Positions 22,961 through 31,093 of a DNA stretch of 33,831 bases are shown here, piece by piece. Location: NCBI GenBank assembly GCA_900465665.1, contig UBJO01000067.1, forward strand, positions 1 to 33,831. The letters run 5' to 3'. Every line of letters starts with the position of its first letter. Positions within the stretch are counted from its first letter, which is position 1. The translations under genes and the position numbers were made by a program. The notes beneath the pieces were generated by a model. That model was not told where the DNA came from and ran no database searches. It worked only from the letters and a program-made list of their open reading frames with translations. Source of the DNA: Hyphomicrobiales bacterium (GTDB lineage Bacteria; Pseudomonadota; Alphaproteobacteria; Rhizobiales; Rhizobiaceae).

Positions 22961-23377
22961 CTAGCCCTACTCCCTGGTCATATAGATTTTTAAGCCCATC
23001 GCGTGCCGACCAGGCAGCATGGGCTACTCGACATTTAAGATTTACAAGGGATTGCCTTTGCGCTCACGTTAAAATCTGGGAAATGAAACTGATCTCTCCC
23101 AATCCCGTGACGGCGCGCTCAACTCGTTTCCCGCTAGGTGTTTGGCCTGAATCGCCACCGCTGACCCAGCGACGATCCAACCTTCAGGGCATCACATCCA
23201 GCGGGCGCGCAGCACCAGTCCTGGATGCAATGTCGTTCAAATACGCACTCTGGTTTGCACCTAAGAAGAAAACAACCCTTTAGGGGTGTTGTGGACGAAC
23301 CCGTTTGAGGCGGGCGCGGCGGGTAAAAAAAAGTAAAATTTCACAACGCAACATTCGGGCTATAAAGGAGCAATGCC
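22961..23377. promoter_or_regulatory. Divergent 417-bp region upstream of DoxX-like and winged-helix genes
   Basis: It holds the promoters for both flanking genes. A 66-codon frame at 23083-23283 lacks a ribosome binding site and a match and is not called. An A-rich run follows a GC-rich stretch (23305-23335) just upstream of the winged-helix gene. Confidence 0.45.
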
Positions 23378-23767
23378 ATGCTAGATGCGCCTAGAATCGG
23401 ACGCGACGATGCGCATTCTTACAGCGGTTCAGTGTTCACTCGCGGAAGTGTTCAAGCGGACTGGCCTGTTTATGAGTTTGGCCCGTTCGTAGCTAGTTCG
23501 CGGACGCGCTCACTTCTCAAGGATGGAAGTCCAGTACCTTTAGGGGGTCGCGCTTTCAAAATATTGCTGATGCTGCTGGGATCGCCTGGCACAGCTTTCA
23601 GCAAAGAACAGATTCTGCAAAATGTCTGGCCTTCGGTGATTGTCGGCGAAGGGAATGTAAAGGTGCAGATCAGTTATCTTCGCAAAGCCTTGGGCGATCT
23701 GTCAGAAGATATCGTGTGCGTATCGGGGGATGGCTACGTGTTCACGGGAGATGTCGTAGTTCAGTAG
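23378..23767 (+). CDS. Stand-alone OmpR/PhoB-type winged-helix DNA-binding protein
   Basis: A 129-residue protein. After a 30-residue variable N-terminus comes one Trans_reg_C winged helix (about residues 31-126): YEFGPFVASSRTRSLLKDG, then PLGGRAFKILLMLLGSPG, the recognition region EGNVKVQISYLRKALGD and the wing GDGYVFTG. There is no receiver or sensor domain; longer relatives carry a large ATPase or TPR part after this domain. It resembles a CadC/ToxR-like DNA-binding head without the membrane part. ATG at 23378 follows AAAGGAG by eight nt. It is 70 nt upstream of the sensor kinase on the same strand, so it may belong to the same regulatory unit. Confidence 0.85.
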   Translation: MLDAPRIGRDDAHSYSGSVFTRGSVQADWPVYEFGPFVASSRTRSLLKDGSPVPLGGRAFKILLMLLGSPGTAFSKEQILQNVWPSVIVGEGNVKVQISYLRKALGDLSEDIVCVSGDGYVFTGDVVVQ

Positions 23768-23837
23768 CCTTGTGCTTGCAAACATAAGTCCCAATCAATA
23801 TCGTCCTGACGGCAGTTAACCGGATGGAAACGAGAAC

Positions 23838-26800
23838 ATGTACTTCGCGAGCGGTTGCACAAGGCTGCGGAGCACCAGTCAAGTCAAGCTTTTGACCCTA
23901 ATTGCTCTACGAATTGCATTTTTTTTCCTGGTGCCGGTCGATGATCTTAGAGCCGCACCTTCTTTACCGACCGTAGCTACAGCCTTGCCTGTCGTCGAGG
24001 AAATACCCGTTTCAGTTGGTAACGACATTCGCTTTCGTCGGATCAACGCCTCACAGGGCCTCTCCCAGACCCGCGTCGGGCAGATTATCCAAGACGATGA
24101 TGGGTACATCTGGTTTGGCACTCAGCACGGAATTAATCGCTATGATGGCCGATCCTATAGGGTCTTCAAGAATGACCCAGACGACGCCGCAAGCTTGAGC
24201 GGTTCTTTTATCTTCGCGTTGTTCAAGGCCAGAAGCGGTACAGTATGGGTGGGCAGCGACCAAGGCCTTGACGCATTCGATAAACGGACGGAGCGGTTCA
24301 AACACTATCAGCTCAACGGCGGAAGTCCTGTCGTCCTCAACATCACCGACGATCCCGACGGCATACTCTGGCTGTCGACATCAGATGGACTGTACAGGCT
24401 AAACCCCGGTACGGGAGAGACGAAGGTCTTTCAGGCGGACCCATCTGACCCATGGAGCCTCTCAAGCTCCGACATAAAGTCGACCGGTTTCGACAGGCAG
24501 GGCACTTTTTGGGTTGTCACAAGTAACGGCCTGGATGCCTTCGATCGGGTTACAGGTAAAGTAGCAGCAAGGATCCCACTTCATGATGCGGTGCGCGAAT
24601 TCTATTTCCATGAAGACAGCCACGGCGTCTTCTGGATTATCCATGGATCGGGGAACGGGCTGGCGATCTACGATCGTGAGAAAAACCAATTGCGTGAGCT
24701 TTCCTTTTATTCAGACAAGCAGTCAGCATCTCTAACAGGGGTCTATTCGATTCTGGAAACCCGCGACGGCACAATATGGCTTGCGACGATGGGAGCGGGT
24801 CTACTGAAATACGACCGAGCGGCGAAGAGGTTTATCGCATATCAAGCGAGCGCCGTTGATCCGGATAGTATTGCGGAAAATCGCGTGATCGCACTTTTCG
24901 AAGACATGGAAGGCAATGTTTGGACTGGGCTGCACGCGACAGCTCCCAACTTTTTCCCCGCCGTATCACTGCCCTTCAAAGGCTTACGGCCATCGACGCC
25001 CTTTTCGAACGCGTTTGGTGAAACTCTTGTCAACGCGGTCTTCTCAGACAGCCGTGGAAGGATTTGGATGGGCGGAGGCGGCGCTTTAACCGTCATTGCC
25101 CCCGATACACGTGAGCGTCAAGTGCTCAACCCGTTAGGTCGCGGCTCACCGCTGGAGATACTGTCAATTCAGGAGGCAGCTGACGGAAGTTTCTGGATTG
25201 GAACGCTTGGATCGGGGCTTATCCAGTTAGATGCAGATGGCAAATTCCTAAGAAGTTTTCGCCATAATCCAGTTGATCCCCAGAGCCTCAGCAGCGACAT
25301 AGTAGGACGTATAGTCTTCGATGCCTCTGGCAAATTGTGGGCGACGACATGGAACGGGCTGATTAGCTATGACGACAACACTAAGCGCTTTCAAACCTTC
25401 AAATACTCAATGGACGCTGACGCTGAAGTCTACCACTATCTCACGCGGCAACGAGATGGAGTCCTCTGGCTGGGAAGTTCACACGGGTTATATCGGTTCG
25501 ACCCCGCGACAGAGAAATTTCAACGTTTTACCAATGCCTCGAGCGACCCATCTTCTCTTAGTAATAACTCGGCCAACAGCATCTATGTCGAGAACAATGG
25601 CACTGTTTGGGTAGGCACACAGAATGGTTTGAACAGATACGACCCTCATTCTGGGAAGTTTCAAAGGTATTATCAGAAAGACGGTCTCGGCGGTGGAGTG
25701 GTCAGCTGTATTTTGGCAGACCGGTCAGGCGATCTGTGGATGAGCACCAACCAAGGCATTTCTCGTTTCAAGAAAGAGAGCTTGGAGTTCGACAATTTCA
25801 CTGTCGCCGACGGTTTACCTGGCAACGATTTGACTGGATGGGATACGTGCCATGCTGGCAAATCTGGAGAACTCCTTTTTGGTGGTTTTTCGGGCGTTGC
25901 CACTGTCCAGCCCGAGGACCTGAAGCGCGACACTTTCGTGCCGCCGGTAGTCTTCACAGACCTACGGCTCAAAGATCAAACAATCAGAGCCGGTGAGAAG
26001 CCACTGGAAGACGGGGCGCTCGGTGAGCTTAAGGGAATTGTGCTCCCTCGCGAGCAGAACGATTTCTCGGTCTCTTTTGCAGCCCTTAGCTATCGGGATC
26101 CGGAGACCACACGATATCGCTACAGATTGGTGGGGCTTGACGAGACGTGGCACAAAGTAAGAAGCGGAGATCAAAGTATCGATTTCTTCTCCCTGCCCAG
26201 CTCCCGTTTTCGGTTGGAAATACAGGCTTCGACAAGTCGCGGACCGTGGTCGGACCCACCAGCCACGTTGAACATCGAAATCACCCCCGCATGGTGGGAA
26301 GCCGATTGGTTCCGCGCACTCTGCGTCGCCTTCGCCCTAGCGCTGATGACCGGCCTCTATTTCTTTCGTCTTCGACAACTCGCTAACAACTACAATATCA
26401 GGTTAGCCGAGCGTATCGGTGAACGAAATCGGATAGCAAGAGAACTACACGATTCACTCTTGCAAGGTCTTCATGGCCTTTTGTTCACCCTTCAAGCGGT
26501 CAGGAACCTCCTTCCTCACCAGCCAGCCAGAGCGCTTGAAATGTTCGACTTGGCTCTGGATAGAGGAGATCAGGCAGTTTTAGACGGACGAAGAGCTGTG
26601 CGCGACCTCAGGGAGACACATGGTGCCGAGACAACTCTCTACAAAGCACTGAGCGAATTAGCGCAAGAGACAGAAGATCAGGCTGTCCGAGCGGTCACGG
26701 TCATCGTATCTACGACGGGGAATGATCGGAGAATCGCCCCCATTGTCAGGCATGAGATATACTTCATCGTCCGCGAGGCATTCCGAAATGCCTTGGCGCA

Positions 26801-27047
26801 CTCTTCGTGCAATCAAATTTGGTGTGAGATTTTGTTTGAGCGCGAACAACTGAAAGTCATCACCCGTGACAATGGCCGCGGGCTCGATAAGGCCGTGCTC
26901 AAAGATGGAACGCGTGAAGGGCATTGGGGACTACAGGGAATGCGAGAACGTGCCCAAAGCCTGGGCGGAAACATGACGATCAAAAGCGATGAAGAAAGAG
27001 GGACTGAAATTGTCACAGTTGTTCCCAGCAAAACAGCTTATCTTTAA
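23838..27047 (+). CDS. Propeller-type sensor histidine kinase
   Basis: A 1069-residue sensor. A signal/anchor segment lies at about 18-40. Then come a dozen or more Reg_prop blades of the form (I/V/L/F)W-x-G(T/S)-x2-GL-x2-(Y/F)D, for example IWFGTQHGINRYD and LWLGSSHGLYRFD, probably forming two seven-bladed propellers. A Y_Y_Y domain follows (NDFSVSFAALSYRDPETTRYRY). The single C-terminal membrane span is at about 824-844. The cytoplasmic part has a HisKA_3 dimer helix with phospho-acceptor His871 (ARELHDSLLQG), then the ATPase domain with an N-box (REAFRNALAHS), RDNGRG and GLQGMRERA. This build suits sensing a periplasmic carbohydrate-like or other ligand. Its partner is the NarL-type regulator 17 nt downstream. 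It lacks the AraC domain of Bacteroidetes hybrids. Confidence 0.93.
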   Translation: MYFASGCTRLRSTSQVKLLTLIALRIAFFFLVPVDDLRAAPSLPTVATALPVVEEIPVSVGNDIRFRRINASQGLSQTRVGQIIQDDDGYIWFGTQHGINRYDGRSYRVFKNDPDDAASLSGSFIFALFKARSGTVWVGSDQGLDAFDKRTERFKHYQLNGGSPVVLNITDDPDGILWLSTSDGLYRLNPGTGETKVFQADPSDPWSLSSSDIKSTGFDRQGTFWVVTSNGLDAFDRVTGKVAARIPLHDAVREFYFHEDSHGVFWIIHGSGNGLAIYDREKNQLRELSFYSDKQSASLTGVYSILETRDGTIWLATMGAGLLKYDRAAKRFIAYQASAVDPDSIAENRVIALFEDMEGNVWTGLHATAPNFFPAVSLPFKGLRPSTPFSNAFGETLVNAVFSDSRGRIWMGGGGALTVIAPDTRERQVLNPLGRGSPLEILSIQEAADGSFWIGTLGSGLIQLDADGKFLRSFRHNPVDPQSLSSDIVGRIVFDASGKLWATTWNGLISYDDNTKRFQTFKYSMDADAEVYHYLTRQRDGVLWLGSSHGLYRFDPATEKFQRFTNASSDPSSLSNNSANSIYVENNGTVWVGTQNGLNRYDPHSGKFQRYYQKDGLGGGVVSCILADRSGDLWMSTNQGISRFKKESLEFDNFTVADGLPGNDLTGWDTCHAGKSGELLFGGFSGVATVQPEDLKRDTFVPPVVFTDLRLKDQTIRAGEKPLEDGALGELKGIVLPREQNDFSVSFAALSYRDPETTRYRYRLVGLDETWHKVRSGDQSIDFFSLPSSRFRLEIQASTSRGPWSDPPATLNIEITPAWWEADWFRALCVAFALALMTGLYFFRLRQLANNYNIRLAERIGERNRIARELHDSLLQGLHGLLFTLQAVRNLLPHQPARALEMFDLALDRGDQAVLDGRRAVRDLRETHGAETTLYKALSELAQETEDQAVRAVTVIVSTTGNDRRIAPIVRHEIYFIVREAFRNALAHSSCNQIWCEILFEREQLKVITRDNGRGLDKAVLKDGTREGHWGLQGMRERAQSLGGNMTIKSDEERGTEIVTVVPSKTAYL

Positions 27048-27064
27048 GTAAGAGAGAGTGCGGA

Positions 27065-27694
27065 ATGCCGATAAGTGATCAAATCCGAATTCTCTGTGTC
27101 GATGATCATCCACTTGTTCGAGAGGGTATCAACGCACTGGTATCAGCCGAAACTGATATGACGGTAGTCGGCGAAGCAGAGAACGGTTTTGACGCCGTAG
27201 AGGCAGCAAAGACACTCGCTCCGAACGTCGTCCTCATGGATATCCAGATGCCTGGGCTGACAGGTATCGAGGCGATTGTGGAGATACGCAAGCACCTCCC
27301 AACGGCCAAGGTAATTATTCTGACAACCTATGCAGGCGATGAGTACGTAAAAAAGGCGATGCTCGCGGGTGCGCAAGGCTACCTTCTTAAAAGCGCCGTT
27401 AGAAAGCAGCTGATAAACGTTATTCGCCAAGTTTACAGGGGACAAAAATTTGTCGATCCTGAAGCTGCAAATCAATTAGCAGCACACTATGGCCAGGAAG
27501 CCCTGAGTGATCGTGAGATTTCCGTTCTTAAGCTCATCGCTGGCGGGAGTTCAAATAAGCTCATAGCTGTCCAGCTGGCGATCAGCGAGGAAACCGTAAA
27601 AGGACACGTCAAGAACATTTTGTTCAAGCTGCAGGCAAATGATCGTACCCACGCGGTAACAATTGGTCTCAGGCGAGGAATAATCACTCTTTGA
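27065..27694 (+). CDS. NarL/FixJ-family response regulator
   Basis: A 209-residue regulator. The receiver has Asp13/Asp14, phospho-acceptor Asp59 in VLMDIQMPG, Thr87/Thr88 in ILTTYAG and Lys109 in LLKSA. The LuxR-type helix-turn-helix is at about 144-209: LSDREISVLKLIAGGSSNKLIA, then SEETVKGHVKNILFKLQ. This is the regular cognate type for HisKA_3 kinases such as the one 17 nt upstream, so the two form one operon. Target genes are not known; the flanking detoxification genes or the sRNA downstream are candidates. It is followed at once by a hairpin. Confidence 0.95.
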   Translation: MPISDQIRILCVDDHPLVREGINALVSAETDMTVVGEAENGFDAVEAAKTLAPNVVLMDIQMPGLTGIEAIVEIRKHLPTAKVIILTTYAGDEYVKKAMLAGAQGYLLKSAVRKQLINVIRQVYRGQKFVDPEAANQLAAHYGQEALSDREISVLKLIAGGSSNKLIAVQLAISEETVKGHVKNILFKLQANDRTHAVTIGLRRGIITL

Positions 27695-27695
27695 C

Positions 27696-27719
27696 CGAAA
27701 GCCACGGATGCGGCTTTCG
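27696..27719 (+). terminator. Hairpin directly after the response regulator gene
   Basis: CGAAAGCC and GGCTTTCG make a perfect 8-bp stem with an 8-nt loop, one nt after the stop codon. No T run follows. It probably ends or stabilises the kinase/regulator transcript. Confidence 0.6.
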
Positions 27720-28086
27720 ACACCAGAAGGTCAGCGAAAGCATCGACAATATTCACGCACGCGGTGGGAAAGAATCGGCTGCTCGGTTTCAATTATGGGG
27801 GCGGCCTATCGACTGTCGGAAGCTATTTGCTACGACAAGTAAATTTAGGCGCGGGTCGATCTCAGCGACGGCCTTAAGGCATAAATCGTCATCAGGACTC
27901 ATACCGCGCTGGCTCGAACATGTTTCCTTGCAGCGCATCTTCACTCCATATCGCTGCCACCGCGAATGCGTGGTTTTCCTTTGTGAATTGACAACCCCCG
28001 TTGGGCAAATAACCTTGTTTGAGAAAAGCACCATATCCGACTGCGGGTTATTTTACTCGGCATGACCAAACCGTGACGTATTGGAC
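27720..28086. other. Gene-free stretch between response regulator and sRNA
   Basis: About 370 nt with no frame that has a match or a ribosome binding site. I see no clear hairpins apart from those flanking it. Confidence 0.5.
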
Positions 28087-28195
28087 AAAAAAGGGCCGCC
28101 CGACAGGCGGCCCAATGGCGGAAACAAGTCCGCAGGTCCGAGCGGGGGAAGTTCTCGGACACAGTCGATCGTGGGAGGAACGATCTGACACCATT
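28087..28195 (-). ncRNA. Candidate trans-acting sRNA with anti-Shine-Dalgarno loops (alpha-r14-like)
   Basis: Read on the minus strand there are four stems in a row. Hairpin 1 (28185-28167) has stem GATCGT/ACGATC and exposes the loop UCCUCCC. Hairpin 2 (28160-28136) has stem GTCCGAG/CTCGGAC and the loop AACUUCCCCCG. A small stem GCGGA/TCCGC follows (28134-28119). Last is an 8-bp terminator, GGGCCGCC/GGCGGCCC (28113-28093), directly followed by six T (28092-28087). Pyrimidine-rich anti-SD loops plus an intrinsic terminator in about 110 nt is the layout of the rhizobial alpha-r14 family and of CcsR/cuckoo-type RNAs, which pair with ribosome binding sites of mRNAs. No coding frame leads into the terminator, which supports an independent RNA. 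The 5' end is a guess. Confidence 0.65.
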
Positions 28196-28200
28196 AGTCT

Positions 28201-28639
28201 TACGCCTATGCTATCCGCATATCTACTGTACTTGAGTATACCCCACACCCAGCGCTGGCATTGATGCGTTCTGACTGTGGACTGGAAGAGTGATGCAATG
28301 AGTACCTTCTCCGAAATTAACAAGGCTTAAGGTGGCTAGCCGGTTAACTCTGCAATTGATTGGATACTAAGTAGTCAGGGATATCGGGTGTTCGTCACAA
28401 ATGGTTGAAACATTAAACCTGCGACCGGGAACATTTTCCTAGAAGGCCACGATTGCCGCCGGCCATTTTTCATAGTGATTTGTTCAAAGATTTGGGCCAT
28501 ATCGGTTACAAATATGAAACGCCCTCCGACATGATCAGGCTGTTTGGATCAGACTGAAAATGCTTGAGGGTAAACGTTAGAGACTTGTTCAAGACGGTTA
28601 TTTTTTTACCGATAACTTACCTTTTTTGGAGTCAGGCTA
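28201..28639. other. Gene-free stretch upstream of sRNA and moaE-like gene
   Basis: It must contain the sRNA promoter (minus strand; TATACT at about 28236-28241 and GATATG at about 28218-28223 are possible -10 boxes, not decided) and the promoter of the MoaE gene (plus strand). No gene is recognised. Confidence 0.4.
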
Positions 28640-29092
28640 GTGACGATAGTTGTTCGTGTTCAGAAGGATAGGTTTGACAGTGCAGCCGAAGTCGCGTCCG
28701 TGACGGACGATCGAGACATCGGGGCAGTTGTCACATTCTTTGGTCTATGTCGTGGTGAATCAGAGACTCTAGCCGGGTTGGAAATTGAACACTATGCAAC
28801 CATGGCCAATGCCGAGCTTAGGCGGATCGCTGAAGCTGCAGCGCAACGTTTCGGTCTACACGCCGTCACTGTTATACATAGATATGGATACATCCCAGTG
28901 GGCGATGGCATTGTGTTGGTGGTTGCAGCGTCACAGCACCGAACGGCCGCATTCGAGGGAGCCAATTTTATAATGGATTTCCTCAAGACCTCTGCTCCTT
29001 TTTGGAAGCGAGAGCATCTGGTTGATGGAAGCAAGTCGAACTGGGTTGCGTCTAAAAGCTCGGATGAGCTCAAGCGCGACGGTTGGCTGTGA
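28640..29092 (+). CDS. moaE: MoaE-type molybdopterin synthase large subunit
   Basis: A 150-residue protein with the MoaE pattern: GAVVTFFGLCRGES (28-41), a central HYATMANAELRRI helix, AVTVIHRYGYIPVGDGIVLV (75-94), SQHRTAAFEGA (98-108) and KTSAPFWKRE (116-125). Lys116 and Lys123 match the catalytic lysines of E. coli MoaE (Lys119 and Lys126), so it looks active. With MoaD thiocarboxylate it inserts the dithiolene sulfurs to make molybdopterin. No moaD is next to it, so it is an orphan or a second copy. Start is GTG at 28640, with GGAG nine nt upstream. It could serve the molybdenum aldehyde oxidoreductase about 11 kb away. Confidence 0.9.
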   Translation: MTIVVRVQKDRFDSAAEVASVTDDRDIGAVVTFFGLCRGESETLAGLEIEHYATMANAELRRIAEAAAQRFGLHAVTVIHRYGYIPVGDGIVLVVAASQHRTAAFEGANFIMDFLKTSAPFWKREHLVDGSKSNWVASKSSDELKRDGWL

Positions 29093-29800
29093 CGCCAGGA
29101 GCGAAAATTGGAATCTCATCTGGTCGAGCCGTGATCCGAGACGATTCCAGCCCATACCTTACCCGGTCAGCCGCAAATCGCGCCTGCAAATCGAACGCTA
29201 TTTCGCCGATCTTGCTCAAGCCGACGAGACTACCCAGGTGGAGAGCTTAGCTTACAACTCCTTCGTTGCGGAGTGATTGCAACAGTAGGCGGAGCCGCGT
29301 TCAATCCCATGCCGGCGCCAAACCAGTCGGATTCACCAATCTTCCGTCGAGGCGAGCGAGCTTGTGGATGGAGTCCGTGTGTAACGACTACACAAATGCC
29401 ATTTCGAACGGCGTTGCCCTCAAAGAGAAAGAATTGGACAATCTAGTTAAGCACCGTTTCGCAGGTGGGGCGGCAAATGCCTGAATACTCCACTGCGCGA
29501 CACTTGAGGGGATGGATTTAAGGAAAGCCAGACCCGAAGGTGGGATGGTATATGGCACAGCCAAGCGCTCAGCTGCGCGTTCTGAGCATCGACGCCGAGG
29601 CTTCTTCGTCTGATAGCGTTGGGAATCTCGCTATCGGCTCGAGAGGAAACAGCAACAGGAGTCGCAGTGTCCTCGACAGAATGCTTGCTATCTGTATCAG
29701 AGGTCTCGGTATTCGTTTCCCTGTCTCTGCGAAACACGAGTTCAGAAACGACTTTCCATGGTGATCTCATCGGTCCGCACCTTGCACAGGCTTGAATAAC
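29093..29800. other. 708-bp stretch with no supported gene
   Basis: Frames ending at 29276 (SRKSRLQIERYFADLAQADE...) and 29484 (NDYTNAISNGVALKEKELDN...) look somewhat coding-like, but lack starts with ribosome binding sites and family matches; they may be remnants. Nothing else stands out until the terminator at 29801. Confidence 0.4.
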
Positions 29801-29829
29801 GAAGCCGGGCCTATCACAAGCCCGGCTTC
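29801..29829 (-). terminator. Terminator hairpin after the SyrB-like gene
   Basis: GAAGCCGGGC and GCCCGGCTTC form a perfect 10-bp stem with a 9-nt loop, about 50 nt past the SyrB-like stop. The minus-strand tail is GTTATT, a weak T-rich run. Confidence 0.65.
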
Positions 29830-29878
29830 AGGACGTATCAGTATCTTAAAAGCCACGTCCCGCACTGGACGTGACAAC

Positions 29879-30280
29879 TCACTTCACGCCAAGCTTCGTG
29901 CGCAGATCGGCGTTCTCTGCACGCAGCTTCTCTGCAAGCAACTTGCGAAGCTTCTGGTTTTCAGCTTCGAGCTGCAGAAGGTCGGCAAAATCGTCACTAA
30001 GTGTTGGAATTGGTGCGGTAGACTTGGTTCGGGCCTTAGCTGCGGCCGGCTGCTTAACGGGTTTCGCTACACTTTTCGTCACAGTGGTAGGTACCGAAAT
30101 AGCAGCAGTTTCCTGCTTAGCCTTGCGTCCGCCCTTGGCGCTGGCTTTCGCTGCCAAATCCGCTGCGATTTCTTCCTTGCTGCGACGCGGAGCGCGCGTC
30201 TTCTTGGGCTCGGTCGACGCTGCGGGCGTGGGCACTGGCGCGGGCAAAGTCGTCGGATTTTCGGAAAGCTCGTCGGCCAT
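29879..30280 (-). CDS. SyrB-like regulator protein
   Basis: A 133-residue protein. The N-terminal two thirds are Ala/Pro/Lys/Arg-rich and look disordered (EPKKTRAPRRSKEEIAADL, KGGRKAKQ). The last 35 residues form a strong coiled coil, ADLLQLEAENQKLRKLLAEK then LRAENADLRTKLGV. This tail is nearly the same as in Sinorhizobium SyrB, a repressor-side protein of the syrM/nodD3 exopolysaccharide and nodulation circuit. Many SyrB-like copies exist in rhizobia, often near insertion sequences, so the same function cannot be assumed. ATG at 30280 follows GGAGAT by five nt, and a good hairpin lies downstream. It is probably a monocistronic unit. Confidence 0.8.
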   Translation of the reverse strand: MADELSENPTTLPAPVPTPAASTEPKKTRAPRRSKEEIAADLAAKASAKGGRKAKQETAAISVPTTVTKSVAKPVKQPAAAKARTKSTAPIPTLSDDFADLLQLEAENQKLRKLLAEKLRAENADLRTKLGVK

Positions 30281-30491
30281 TAAATATCTCCATTAGGTTG
30301 GCAAGACTTTCTGGACCGGGATGGCCTAACTGTCAAATATTGCTCTGCCGGGACCCTTGCTGAAACCTCGAAACCGGATTGATAGTTTGGCCCGCTCCGC
30401 CCCTCGTGTCCTAGCTGCTGCTCCGTTAAGCGCGCGCCAACGCTCACGCCCAGCGAATCGTGCTAGATCCACAGCCCGGCAAACAGATCGG

Positions 30492-30701
30492 ATGGACAGC
30501 ATGAGCGGCCAGAGTAAAAATCACCCACCCTATACCTCGACCGATCTGGCGGTCTTCAACTCAGCATTGAAGGAAGCATGCCGGGAGCTGGGTATCGAGC
30601 GCGATCGCGTAGCCGTGTTCCGTATTAGTCTTGCGATGGCAAACCTTTGGCAACAAGGTGTTCGGGATCCCGAGCAACTAAAGGCTATGGTACTCAGGTG
30701 A
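30492..30701 (+). CDS. Small hypothetical protein, 69 residues
   Basis: The frame from ATG at 30492 (or 30501) starts MDSMSGQSKNHPPYTSTDLA and continues with FNSALKEACRELGIERDRVAVF and ISLAMANLWQQGVRDPEQLK. It is all helical and resembles small rhizobial proteins of unknown role in which a PYTS-D-L helix is followed by an ELGI turn and a W-x-QG segment. The longer frame starts at 30357, but its first 45 residues are Arg/Ala-rich and lack a ribosome binding site. Function unknown. Confidence 0.6.
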   Translation: MDSMSGQSKNHPPYTSTDLAVFNSALKEACRELGIERDRVAVFRISLAMANLWQQGVRDPEQLKAMVLR

Positions 30702-30836
30702 CAGAGTAGGGCCTCGCTGTGCATTTTGACGCAGACTATTTCTTCCAACGGATCATCAGCGCGCAATCTGGAATCCGGCCATGTCCGTTGACGAGACAAA
30801 TGACACACCGCGTTTTTCCGAGATCCATTTGCTAGC

Positions 30837-31040
30837 TTATGTGGGCTGCCTCGGGTGGTGATTGCTGGCGATCAGGAACGCAGCGGTCACGAGAACTCCC
30901 CCCTGCAGGTAGCCGCGGAATCCGCCATCCATAGACTTTATAAAGCGGCGGCGGATCATATTCAGAGCACGATATGCCTTAGTTAAATCGCATAAATTCT
31001 GGTTAAAAACGGGGCCTGGTTCCCGGGTTGTGCTTGCCAT
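30837..31040 (-). CDS. Possible small hypothetical protein, 67 residues
   Basis: From the ATG at 31040 the frame reads MASTTREPGPVFNQNLCDLT, then a basic helix (YRALNMIRRRFIKSMDGGFRG) and one hydrophobic stretch (GGVLVTAAFLIA). It has no clear ribosome binding site and no family I recognise. It is divergent from the RibD-like gene with 53 nt between the starts. Weakly supported. Confidence 0.3.
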   Translation of the reverse strand: MASTTREPGPVFNQNLCDLTKAYRALNMIRRRFIKSMDGGFRGYLQGGVLVTAAFLIASNHHPRQPT

Positions 31041-31093
31041 TGGATGCTTACTCGGGAAGTCTCGAAAGCATAAAACTCTGACGGAGCCCAAAA

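Noticed and set aside
29266..29484. 72-codon plus frame (…NDYTNAISNGVALKEKELDN…)
   Set aside because: Somewhat coding-like at its end, but no supported start and no family; mentioned only in the gap entry.
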